Shown here piece by piece: positions 1-4,982 of a DNA stretch of 5,409 bases. The stretch spans positions 1 to 5,409 of the forward strand of contig JALOQI010000086.1 in NCBI GenBank assembly GCA_025453435.1, given 5' to 3'. Under the pieces are notes generated by a model that was given only the letters and a program-made list of their open reading frames with translations, did no database searches and was not told the origin of the DNA. A program made the position numbers and the translations under genes. Every line of letters starts with the position of its first letter. Position 1 is the stretch's first letter. This DNA comes from Candidatus Omnitrophota bacterium (GTDB taxonomy: Bacteria; Omnitrophota; Koll11; Gygaellales; Profunditerraquicolaceae).

Positions 1-92
1 TCTTCCTGCGCATAACCTGCCAGGCCGCCGCACGCCCAGAACCCCGCGCTCAAACCTGCAGCCAGCAATGCAACTTTAATGACTGTTTTCAT
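1..92 (-). CDS. Secreted protein of unknown function, N-terminus only (cut by window edge)
   Basis: Only the first 30 codons are visible; the gene continues past position 1. The start is the ATG at 92-90, preceded by a strong AAGGAGGAGG Shine-Dalgarno sequence about 5 nt upstream. The translation begins MKTVIKVALLAAGLSAGFWA and continues CGGLAGYAQE. This is a classical signal peptide: two lysines in the n-region, a hydrophobic core, and a likely signal peptidase I site after GYA. A cysteine at residue 21 follows FWA, but the lipobox is poor, so a lipoprotein is less likely. The gene starts 24 nt after the stop of the DUF4337 gene with no terminator between them, so the two are probably co-transcribed. 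Nothing in the visible part identifies its function. Confidence 0.8.
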   Translation of the reverse strand, partial: MKTVIKVALLAAGLSAGFWACGGLAGYAQE

Positions 93-116
93 TTTTGCCT
101 CCTCCTTATAAACATA

Positions 117-653
117 TTAAAATAACAAAGGTTTCAGTATCAGTCCGCTTACCAGAAGCACTATTGCTATTGCACCGAACACAAGTCCTGCTATCCACAT
201 ATCTTTTCTTTTAAGAAGCGCGGCGACCGATGAAAGCATGATACCTATCTGGAAAAAAACAACGGACCCGGAAAATCTGGTTCCTTTTTTATTTAAAAGA
301 CCGTTCTCTATACCTACTTCCTGAGCCTCTTTCATTATTTTATTCTTTTCATCCTCGTAACGGCTTATCTCGCCTGCCGCAGCTTTGATTTTATCCGCAT
401 ACGCCGTTTTCTGCTCTTCATTAGCCGCGCCTAGTATCTCCGCTTCGAATAAATTCTTTTGAACTTCAGCCAGGTTCTGCTTAATGCTTTTTGCCTGATA
501 ATAAGCCCATTTGCTGCCTTCGACCGCGGTCAGAAGCTGTGTCTTGGACACGCACGCAGTGCCCCGCGACGCCGCTATCGCTGTCATTACGGCAAGGCAC
601 GTAGTGGTGACTGCGACGCCCTTCATCCATTTCTCCTGAAACATCTCTGCCAT
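117..653 (-). CDS. DUF4337 family membrane protein
   Basis: This 178-aa protein of unknown function matches the DUF4337 pattern by eye. It has an N-terminal membrane segment (about residues 11-29), then the family-like motif WAYYQAKSIK at 49-58. A charged, probably coiled-coil stretch (about 58-112) follows, then two C-terminal membrane helices (about 129-147 and 152-173) containing FFQIGIMLSS. The charged middle would sit on one side of the membrane as a helical hairpin. I prefer the ATG at 653 because AAGGAGG lies 6 nt before it. An in-frame ATG at 668 would add five residues (MKEDT) but has only AAGGA upstream. It is the first gene of a transcript that begins at its own promoter and probably continues into the secreted protein at 92. 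The role of the family is not established. The assignment rests on motif recall, not a search. Confidence 0.82.
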   Translation of the reverse strand: MAEMFQEKWMKGVAVTTTCLAVMTAIAASRGTACVSKTQLLTAVEGSKWAYYQAKSIKQNLAEVQKNLFEAEILGAANEEQKTAYADKIKAAAGEISRYEDEKNKIMKEAQEVGIENGLLNKKGTRFSGSVVFFQIGIMLSSVAALLKRKDMWIAGLVFGAIAIVLLVSGLILKPLLF

Positions 654-689
654 CGTATCCTCCTTCATAATTTTCCTTAATTACAAGTC

Positions 690-717
690 ATTATAGCACT
701 ATTTAAACAAATTTCAA
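690..717 (-). promoter_or_regulatory. Sigma70-type promoter with extended -10 for the DUF4337 gene
   Basis: On the minus strand TTGAAA (717-712) is followed by a 16-nt spacer and a perfect TATAAT (695-690). The bases just before the -10 read TGC, giving the extended -10 element TGnTATAAT. Transcription would begin near 683, leaving a leader of about 30 nt before the ATG at 653. It lies immediately after the terminator at 722-754, so the DUF4337 gene should be transcribed independently of the DUF2934 gene. Confidence 0.8.
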
Positions 718-721
718 CACT

Positions 722-754
722 CTAAAGAAAAATGGCTGGGCTTGATGCCCAGCC
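722..754 (-). terminator. Intrinsic terminator after the DUF2934 gene
   Basis: Read on the minus strand, a perfect 8-bp stem GGCTGGGC / GCCCAGCC (754-734) with loop ATCAA is followed by ATTTTTCTTT. A GC-rich stem plus a U-rich tail is a textbook rho-independent terminator. It lies about 50 nt downstream of the stop at 805 and insulates the DUF4337 promoter. Confidence 0.88.
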
Positions 755-804
755 GGAGAAATATACCGGGAAATACCCCCGGGTGATTCAGGCGAGAAAT
801 ATTT

Positions 805-972
805 TCAGGCTTTCCCTGATTTGACCAATTTTTCCGCTTCTAACCAGTTATCAAGGTCATGGCCAGGCTTGCACCCTTTTTTCTCATATAATTCGCGCGC
901 TACTTTTCGGACTAATTCAGTCATATCCTGATCCTTGAAAAACTTATTTTCGTTATTCTTGGGTCTAGCCAT
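805..972 (-). CDS. Small DUF2934 family protein (55 aa)
   Basis: This short gene runs from ATG at 972 to TGA at 807-805, with AGGAG 7 nt before the start. The protein begins MARPKNNENKFFKDQDMTEL and then carries the DUF2934 signature: a basic helix (VRKVARELYEKKG, residues 21-33), CKPGHDLDNW (34-43), and an acidic helix LEAEKLV (44-50). The order R.. A..LYE..G, then a short turn with GH.., then W..AE, is what defines this family of 50-90 aa bacterial proteins of unknown function. The charged N-terminal 16 residues look disordered. It has its own possible promoter and a strong terminator, so it is probably monocistronic. The start is supported by the Shine-Dalgarno site; the ATG at residue 17 would cut into the lead-up to the domain and has no comparable site. 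Confidence 0.85.
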   Translation of the reverse strand: MARPKNNENKFFKDQDMTELVRKVARELYEKKGCKPGHDLDNWLEAEKLVKSGKA

Positions 973-999
973 ATCCTGCTCCTTTATTTGGTTTCTTTT

Positions 1000-1028
1000 A
1001 TTATAAAACAGTTATATAATTCGGGAAA
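1000..1028 (-). promoter_or_regulatory. Possible promoter for the DUF2934 gene
   Basis: A perfect TATAAT (1005-1000, minus strand) lies 27 nt before the ATG at 972 in very AT-rich DNA. The matching -35 position (1028-1023, 17-nt spacer) reads TTTCCC, which is poor. A dyad GAAATA-ACC-TATTTC (1039-1025) overlaps that -35 position and could be an activator or repressor site. The 115-nt gap between the Rieske gene and the DUF2934 gene shows no convincing terminator, so some read-through from upstream is possible. Confidence 0.4.
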
Positions 1029-1087
1029 TAGGTTATTTCTACATTTTACTGACTTTTTTCTATCTTGTTGGATTTGATTTTTGGACG

Positions 1088-1402
1088 TTACTGGCCCGCC
1101 GCGTCTGCGAGTTCTACTTTAAAACTTACAAGATCTGCGGTGGGATGCTGCGGGTCAACGGGAACAGGCCCGCTCAAAGTGCGGCCTGTTCTTATGTCAA
1201 ACTGGGCATAATGCAACGGGCAGGTAAGTATATATCCGTCGAGAGTCCCCATCTCGAGCGATGCACCCAGATGGCTGCATCGCTGTTCGACCGCGTAAAA
1301 AATGCCTTCGTAATTGCATATGACCACTGGCTTGCCGTCGACGGTGACCTTCTTCATTCCTCCCGGCGCTATTTCAGACGCGTCTATGCCTTTTATTAAC
1401 AT
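1088..1402 (-). CDS. Rieske-type [2Fe-2S] ferredoxin (104 aa)
   Basis: A small soluble electron carrier with one Rieske domain over its whole length. The cluster ligands are C42-x-H44 (RCSH) and C61-x2-H64 (CPLH), with 16 residues between the two pairs, as in biphenyl-dioxygenase-type ferredoxins and NirD-like proteins. It lacks the extra disulfide cysteines of bc1-type Rieske proteins: A47 and L63 occupy those positions. The pattern EGIFYAVEQ before the first pair and FDIRTGR after the second is typical of the fold. There is no signal peptide, so it should be cytoplasmic. It is the last gene of the redox cassette, starting 3 nt after the stop of the reductase gene with AAAGG upstream. Its direct electron donor and acceptor cannot be read from the sequence; no oxygenase component is in the window. 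Confidence 0.93.
   Translation of the reverse strand: MLIKGIDASEIAPGGMKKVTVDGKPVVICNYEGIFYAVEQRCSHLGASLEMGTLDGYILTCPLHYAQFDIRTGRTLSGPVPVDPQHPTADLVSFKVELADAAGQ
1217..1234. repeat. 18-nt block shared by the two Rieske genes (copy 1)
   Basis: CGGGCAGGTAAGTATATA (plus strand) is identical at 1217-1234 and 2124-2141. It encodes YILTCP at the second cluster-ligand pair in both Rieske genes. A neighbouring block, CTTATGTCAAA, is also shared. The similarity fits paralogous genes in direct orientation around grx and the FTR gene. Confidence 0.75.
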
Positions 1403-1405
1403 TCT

Positions 1406-1741
1406 CTAACCTTTACTAATCCGGCTTGCTGGTATTTGTTTCAGCTTATCGGGATCTGTAACGTCTTTGTGCACGAACAGACCGCACCAGCAGCGCTTCA
1501 TCGCGTCAAAATGTCCGCGGTTAAAAGGTATGCAAGGACAGACTATTTTCATGTTGCTGGCCCTGTCGTCTGAAATGCGTTTGCAGGGACAATACGGGAT
1601 GCCGTGTTTTGCCTCAAGCAATACCTCCTGCTCAAGGCAAAATTCGACAAGCTCCGAATCCGGGCTGAATTTATATCCCAGGGGATCAACGATCTTCTGA
1701 AAAAAATATCTCAATGCGTTTTTTCTGGGCTCTAGATTCAC
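1406..1741 (-). CDS. Ferredoxin:thioredoxin reductase catalytic (beta) subunit-like protein
   Basis: This 111-aa protein has the signature of the 4Fe-4S FTR catalytic chain, which passes electrons from ferredoxin to a disulfide. It carries C51-P-C53, C68-P-C70 and C84-W-C86. By analogy with the spinach enzyme, C51, C68, C70 and C84 would hold the 4Fe-4S cluster, and C53 and C86 would form the active disulfide. The flanks GIPYCPCKR and CWCGLFVHKD fit prokaryotic FTR-like proteins. Compared with the plant motif (CPC-x16-CPC-x8-CHC), the spacings here are x14 and x13, and the His between the last cysteines is Trp. The start codon is GTG at 1741, overlapping the TGA of the glutaredoxin gene as GTGA, which implies translational coupling. 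No variable (alpha) subunit gene is in the window. The glutaredoxin encoded just upstream is the obvious candidate substrate. Confidence 0.9.
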   Translation of the reverse strand: MNLEPRKNALRYFFQKIVDPLGYKFSPDSELVEFCLEQEVLLEAKHGIPYCPCKRISDDRASNMKIVCPCIPFNRGHFDAMKRCWCGLFVHKDVTDPDKLKQIPASRISKG

Positions 1742-1998
1742 TGTGCAATACCTAAAAGCTCGCAGTATTTATCCGGGTTAAAGCCTTCAACGCCCTCATC
1801 GCCTATCATCACGAACGGAAATGATTCGCCTGCGCCGTAACTCTTCATCTCTTTAAGGCATTCTCTTTGTTTCTGGCTGTCGCAAAGATCGAAATCGATC
1901 GCTTCGATCTCGATATTGTGATCCTTGAAGAACTGCTTTGCCTTCCTGCACCACGGGCATGTGCTCAATGCGTAGACCTTTACTTTTTTATCTGCCAT
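1738..1998 (-). CDS. Glutaredoxin-like (NrdH-type) thiol-disulfide oxidoreductase
   Basis: An 86-aa single-domain thioredoxin-fold protein. The active site is C14-P-W-C17 in the context LSTCPWCRKA, after the first beta strand KVKVYAL. The cis-proline region ESFPFVMIGD (58-67) and the following EGVEGFNPD are typical of small glutaredoxins and NrdH-redoxins. CPWC differs from the common CPYC and is compatible with a protein reduced by thioredoxin reductase or FTR rather than glutathione. No classical glutathione-binding motif is obvious. Two further cysteines (C39, C47) and C79 lie outside the active site. Translation starts at ATG 1998 with GAGGAGGG 4 nt upstream, the best ribosome site of the cassette. 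The start is only 11 nt after the stop of the upstream Rieske gene, and its own stop overlaps the next gene's start. Confidence 0.92.
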   Translation of the reverse strand: MADKKVKVYALSTCPWCRKAKQFFKDHNIEIEAIDFDLCDSQKQRECLKEMKSYGAGESFPFVMIGDEGVEGFNPDKYCELLGIAQ

Positions 1999-2123
1999 AT
2001 TCCCTCCTCTTACACTTTGACAAAAATCCTGCCGTTGTCAGTCTTTACCTGATAAACCGGAATTGTTATTTCTTTTGCGTCAAGGAATTCACCTGTCCTT
2101 ATGTCAAAACGCCAGTCATGGCA

Positions 2124-2141
2124 CGGGCAGGTAAGTATATA
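2124..2141. repeat. 18-nt block shared by the two Rieske genes (copy 2)
   Basis: Second copy of the block at 1217-1234, in the same orientation and the same reading frame relative to the cluster motif, lying in the downstream (correct-frame) part of the frameshifted Rieske gene. Confidence 0.75.
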
Positions 2142-2243
2142 CCCTTCAAGCAGGCCTGTGCGCAGCGGGCAGCCCATATGAGGGCATTTGTTCGAAATCG
2201 CATAGATCTCCGGTCCCTTTTTGCGTATCAGCAGTATGGGCAG

Positions 2244-2250
2244 GCCTAAG
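2244..2250 (-). other. CTTAGGC heptamer at the frame junction (candidate +1 shift site)
   Basis: In the first frame the codons are CAA CTT AGG CC. If the tRNA on CTT slips one base to TTA and the ribosome continues at GGC, the protein goes from EEAQL straight into GLPILLI. The same heptamer drives +1 shifting in yeast Ty1. In bacteria the known analogue is prfB (CTT TGA C). A purine-rich GAAGAGG ends 5 nt before CTT and could act as an internal Shine-Dalgarno site, although prfB uses a shorter spacing. Whether shifting occurs is unknown. Confidence 0.35.
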
Positions 2251-2298
2251 TTGAGCCTCTTCGATAACAGGTGTCCAGATAAGCTCTGTCATAGGGAT

Positions 2299-2304
2299 AT
2301 TATA
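2299..2304 (-). promoter_or_regulatory. -10 box 6 nt before the Rieske ATG (possible leaderless start)
   Basis: A perfect TATAAT on the minus strand is followed by ATCCCT and then ATG at 2292. The usual start point, about 7 nt after the -10, would fall on the A of the ATG, so the mRNA would be leaderless. The upstream DNA is the T-rich tail of the terminator and offers no good -35 (the region reads TTTTTG or AGTTTT). The only purine run, GAGG, is 12 nt from the ATG, too far for a good ribosome site. It sits directly after the batE terminator, which is where a new promoter is needed. Confidence 0.5.
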
Positions 2305-2312
2305 CCTCAAAA

Positions 2313-2355
2313 AAGAACCAAAAACTAGGGGACGCTTCCCAGAAGCGTCCCCTAG
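2313..2355 (-). terminator. Intrinsic terminator of the bat operon
   Basis: On the minus strand the stem CTAGGGGACGCTTC / GAAGCGTCCCCTAG (2355-2325) with loop TGG is followed by TTTTTGGTTCTTTTTT. The strong 14-bp stem and long T-rich tail should end transcription just after batE. Because the outer A/T pairs are symmetric, the same hairpin would also work on the plus strand. It is the functional reading of the palindrome described separately. Confidence 0.85.
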
Positions 2356-2360
2356 TTTTT
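2320..2360. repeat. REP-like perfect palindrome (19-bp arms, 3-nt loop)
   Basis: The arms at 2320-2338 and 2342-2360 are exact reverse complements; the loop is CCA at 2339-2341. The core GGGGACGCTTC...GAAGCGTCCCC resembles dispersed palindromes of the GGGACnnTTC type that I recall in environmental bacterial genomes and that are often linked to REP-associated IS200-like transposases. No transposase is in the window and only one copy is present here, so mobility is inferred. The right arm contains the stop codon of batE. Confidence 0.75.
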
Positions 2361-3116
2361 GATCTTTTCGATACTCGCGGCCTGAACCCAGCCTATCTTG
2401 GAATCCGGCCTGCGGACCTTTACCCAATCCTGCGAGCGATCAATCATCATAACGGATGCGCCTTCGGTGAGCTTGAAATAGGTGGTAGCGCTGTCTGCGG
2501 GTTCGAACTTAGCTTGTGCTTCTTTCGTGATCACTATCGCTCCGTGTTCATAATAGCTTATCTTCCGGGCAAGCGCGATCGAACAGATGATAAGAAATAC
2601 CGCCAGGAACGCTCCCAGCCAGGCTGAGGGCCGTTTTAATGCCGGCATGAACAACGCGGCTGACAAAAGGGCGAGCAATGAGATCCACATGGCTGATATC
2701 AAAAGCGTCAGGCCGTTGGCGCCCATGTCGTCGAAAAGCCTGTCCAGCCAGCGGAAAAACCATTTTTCCCGGCTGTATCGTTTAGGCAGGTCGAGCGCAG
2801 ACCTGACAAAATCATGATTAGACCTAAGATCGCTGTCATGCGGGATGAAAAATTTAGCGCGCTCATAATTCAGCAAAGCCCGGCCGAGCTCGCCTTTTTT
2901 GAAATAGCTGTTGCCGAGATTATAATATAGATTTCCGCTTTCAAATCCCTGCTTTAACGCCGATTCATAATACTCGACGGCCTGTTCGTATCTGCCTTCT
3001 TTATAAAGCTGGTTTGCTTCTTTAAAGCTCTGCCCGTAAGAACACGCTGGAACTAGCACGCTAAGCAATAGCGCAAACACAGTCATAAGATGATTTGTTT
3101 TTGATCTTCTGCTCAT
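2352..3116 (-). CDS. batE: BatE-like protein: TPR repeats, two membrane helices, SH3-like domain
   Basis: This 254-aa envelope protein starts at ATG 3116, 9 nt after batD, with AGGGATCGG upstream. An N-terminal signal (residues 1-28) ends in VPACSYG; C25 could be a lipoprotein cysteine, but the lipobox is weak, so ordinary cleavage near residue 28 is as likely. Two TPRs follow (about 29-62 and 63-96, with YKEGRYEQAVEYYESAL and YYNLGNSYFKKGELGRALLNYERA). Then come a linker, two membrane helices (about 135-157 and 164-183), and a bacterial SH3-like domain (about 192-250, with LTEGASVMMIDRSQDWVKVR and IGWVQ). This order is that of BatE, the last Bat protein of Bacteroides aerotolerance operons, and the position after batD agrees. 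Its biochemical role is unclear; a scaffold for envelope protein complexes is usually suggested. The final codons, K-N-stop, lie inside the palindrome at 2320-2360. Confidence 0.88.
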   Translation of the reverse strand: MSRRSKTNHLMTVFALLLSVLVPACSYGQSFKEANQLYKEGRYEQAVEYYESALKQGFESGNLYYNLGNSYFKKGELGRALLNYERAKFFIPHDSDLRSNHDFVRSALDLPKRYSREKWFFRWLDRLFDDMGANGLTLLISAMWISLLALLSAALFMPALKRPSAWLGAFLAVFLIICSIALARKISYYEHGAIVITKEAQAKFEPADSATTYFKLTEGASVMMIDRSQDWVKVRRPDSKIGWVQAASIEKIKN

Positions 3117-3125
3117 ATCCGATCC

Positions 3126-4976
3126 CTATATTTTATTGCGCTGAAAATAATCTATTATATCTTCAAGGTCAGACAGGGACTTGTGCATGCTTTCCAGCTC
3201 GATACCTGACGGAGCGTAACGCGCCATATCGCAATCCCTGAAAATATCAGCCAGTTTTTCCAGTATCTCTCTATCCGCATTCCTCGGTTTAAGTATCTCA
3301 TCGATTATCCCGGCAGTGATGCTCCCGGAAGAAAGATGGAACCTGTCGCCCATATATCCCTGCAGGGTATTGAAAAGCTCGTCATAAAATTCCTGCCGCT
3401 TGCTGTCTTTGAGCAATTTCTTCGCCCTTGCGATGCCGCAGCGAGCCACCCCGGGAGCCTGAAGTTTCCTTGCGTAACGGACATCGCAGCTCAGGCGGCT
3501 TTTCCAGCCGCGATACAAAGCCAGGCACAGATACGCCAAAAGCGCGATAAGCTGGAACCAGATGAAAAATCCGTCCCTGGCCAGAAAAGCGCCCTTTCTG
3601 GCTGGATACCCTTCCCATTCCTTTATGAATATGATGTCACGGCCGAACTTTTCATCTTTGCCGGACTGAGGCATCCGGGCTGATCCTGTGTCTATTACTT
3701 TCGATTCCTCTTCCTTTTCGGGCCTTGTCACGGATATTGCGAAAGGTCCGCGCGTGATCGTTTCATATTTTTGCGTTTCGGGGTTAAAGAAACTGAAAAG
3801 TATGGCCGGTATGAGCCTTATATCTGCGTTCATGGGCATTATGACCTGCTCCATGACCTTGCGGTCGTCAGACTGTTTGACCTGAGGCTCGTAGACTTTG
3901 AAATCTTTGGTAGTTTCCAGAGAAGGCACCTTGACGGTGCTGATATTGCCTTTGCCTTTGACAGTCATGCGCATAGTGATCGGGTCCCCTACTTTGACTT
4001 CTATGGGATTGACCGAAACATCAAAAGAAAAATCGCCTATCGCCCCGCTGAACCCGTCCGGCCTCGCCTCTTCCGGAAGAGGCCTGACTGTGACAGGCAC
4101 ACTCCGGGAGTTAAGTGTCAGAGGCCGGGTTTCGAATCTGCCGAAGAAATCATCAAAAACATTCGAACCGAAAAAGTCATCGTCAAACAGCGACGGTGAT
4201 TTCCTCCGGGTTTGTTTTTTAGCTATCAGATTGCAATTTATAGTCGCAGGCCCTATCTTGGGCTCGCCGGGCCTGATCCCGAAAACGGTCGTCTTGAATT
4301 CGATCACGTCATAAATTACCCCTGCTATCGTTTCAGAGTATTGCTTGGGCTGGCTGAACTGGCCGATGGAAACGCCGTCGGACTCGATCTGAGGGAACTG
4401 GATATCCCTCACCCCGAGCTTATTTACATAAAGCCTGACCGAGAGTTCTACAAGCTCATTGACGAAGATCTCGTTCTTTGAAGTCTCAAGTATAACAAAT
4501 ATCCTGTCGTTCAGGTCAGAAGACAAATCTTCCTGCCGGCCTTGAGGCCGGGCCTGCTGCCCCCCGCCAGAAGCCCCGGGCAATGCCTGCGCCTGCACTA
4601 CTTCGACGTCTATCTTATTGGAGGTATAGTTATCGCCGTTATGCTCGAATTCAAAAGGCCCGAGAGTGAATCTGCCGATCTTGACCGCCTGGAGCATGTA
4701 TATGTGCGTGATAGAGCTCGACGTAACGCCGTTAACTATAGAAATGCTGCTGGAAGGGCCTATATACCTGACGCCGAAACCCTCTGTCTGCGGCAGGTCC
4801 AGCCCCGGGATGTTCTGCGTATTGTTAAAGGTCAAATTCAGCTGGATCGAATTGCCCAGCGAAACTTTTGTCCGGTCGACTAAAGCTTCAAAGCTTATAT
4901 CTTTAGCCAAAGATACAGCCAAAGGCAGAAGTATCAAGCTTGTGACCAAAATATATATCCGCTTGAAGCGTCTCAT
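3126..4976 (-). CDS. batD: BatD-like protein (oxygen tolerance family)
   Basis: This 616-aa protein has the BatD layout. A signal peptide (residues 1-24, MRRFKRIYIL..., probable cleavage after SLA) is followed by a long periplasmic region of beta-sandwich type. The first part contains FEALVDRTKVSLGNSIQLNL and HIYMLQAVKIGRFTLGPFEF; the later part contains FSFDVSVNPIEVKVGDPITM and GKGNISTVKVPSL. The two are separated by a linker of D, F and G (264-281, FDDDFFG and FDDFFGRF) that recurs in BatD proteins. One membrane helix (about 470-488) leads to a cytoplasmic tail of about 125 residues. The tail's helical segments (for example 525-543, 556-582) resemble those of long BatD forms. It starts 6 nt after the batC-like stop with a weak ribosome site, so it probably depends on coupling. 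BatD acts with the VWA proteins BatA and BatB and a MoxR ATPase; those genes should lie to the right, outside the window. Confidence 0.9.
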   Translation of the reverse strand: MRRFKRIYILVTSLILLPLAVSLAKDISFEALVDRTKVSLGNSIQLNLTFNNTQNIPGLDLPQTEGFGVRYIGPSSSISIVNGVTSSSITHIYMLQAVKIGRFTLGPFEFEHNGDNYTSNKIDVEVVQAQALPGASGGGQQARPQGRQEDLSSDLNDRIFVILETSKNEIFVNELVELSVRLYVNKLGVRDIQFPQIESDGVSIGQFSQPKQYSETIAGVIYDVIEFKTTVFGIRPGEPKIGPATINCNLIAKKQTRRKSPSLFDDDFFGSNVFDDFFGRFETRPLTLNSRSVPVTVRPLPEEARPDGFSGAIGDFSFDVSVNPIEVKVGDPITMRMTVKGKGNISTVKVPSLETTKDFKVYEPQVKQSDDRKVMEQVIMPMNADIRLIPAILFSFFNPETQKYETITRGPFAISVTRPEKEEESKVIDTGSARMPQSGKDEKFGRDIIFIKEWEGYPARKGAFLARDGFFIWFQLIALLAYLCLALYRGWKSRLSCDVRYARKLQAPGVARCGIARAKKLLKDSKRQEFYDELFNTLQGYMGDRFHLSSGSITAGIIDEILKPRNADREILEKLADIFRDCDMARYAPSGIELESMHKSLSDLEDIIDYFQRNKI

Positions 4977-4982
4977 TTAATA

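Larger units (their letters stand above)
2010..2292 (-). pseudogene. Rieske [2Fe-2S] ferredoxin read in two frames (+1 frameshift)
   Basis: From ATG 2292 the first frame gives MTELIWTPVIEEAQL, a plausible Rieske N-terminus, then runs into unrelated residues and stops at 2146 (48 aa). The next frame, from about 2246 to the TAA at 2010, gives GLPILLIRKKGPEIYAIS and then a full Rieske core. A +1 step after CTT at 2250-2248 joins them into a 93-aa protein with ligands C36-x-H38 and C55-x2-H58. It also has C41 and C57 at the positions of the disulfide found in bc1-type Rieske proteins (CPHMGC, CPCH). The junction reads CTTAGGC. No ATG, GTG or TTG opens the second frame by itself. Against the neighbouring Rieske protein, about six residues are missing around the join, so a small deletion (3n+2 nt) is also possible. 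It may be a real pseudogene, a sequencing error or a recoded gene. First gene of the redox cassette. Confidence 0.8.

Noticed and set aside
766..783. CCGGG/CCCGG short inverted repeat downstream of the DUF2934 stop
   Set aside because: Only 5 bp with no T-tract next to it; the real terminator is the 8-bp stem at 734-754.
1145..1399. Plus-strand open frames opposite the Rieske and FTR genes (also 1467-1700 and 1867-2249)
   Set aside because: They are antisense to genes with intact metal-binding or active-site motifs and have no signals of their own.
2010..2270. Separate Rieske gene starting in the downstream frame from a CTG codon at 2270
   Set aside because: It would avoid a frameshift, but no ATG, GTG or TTG is present in that frame and no ribosome site precedes the CTG. 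It would lack the first beta strand, which is clearly encoded in the other frame.
2146..2427. A 93-codon minus-strand frame starting inside batE and crossing the terminator
   Set aside because: Its start lies in the batE 3' end and it reads through the palindrome. Only the part from 2292 on is meaningful, as the first-frame portion of the Rieske gene.
3336..4980. Several open frames of 65-142 codons on the plus strand, and a 78-codon one on the minus strand
   Set aside because: All lie inside batD, whose frame is continuous over 616 codons and has clear family features. These are shadows of its codon usage.
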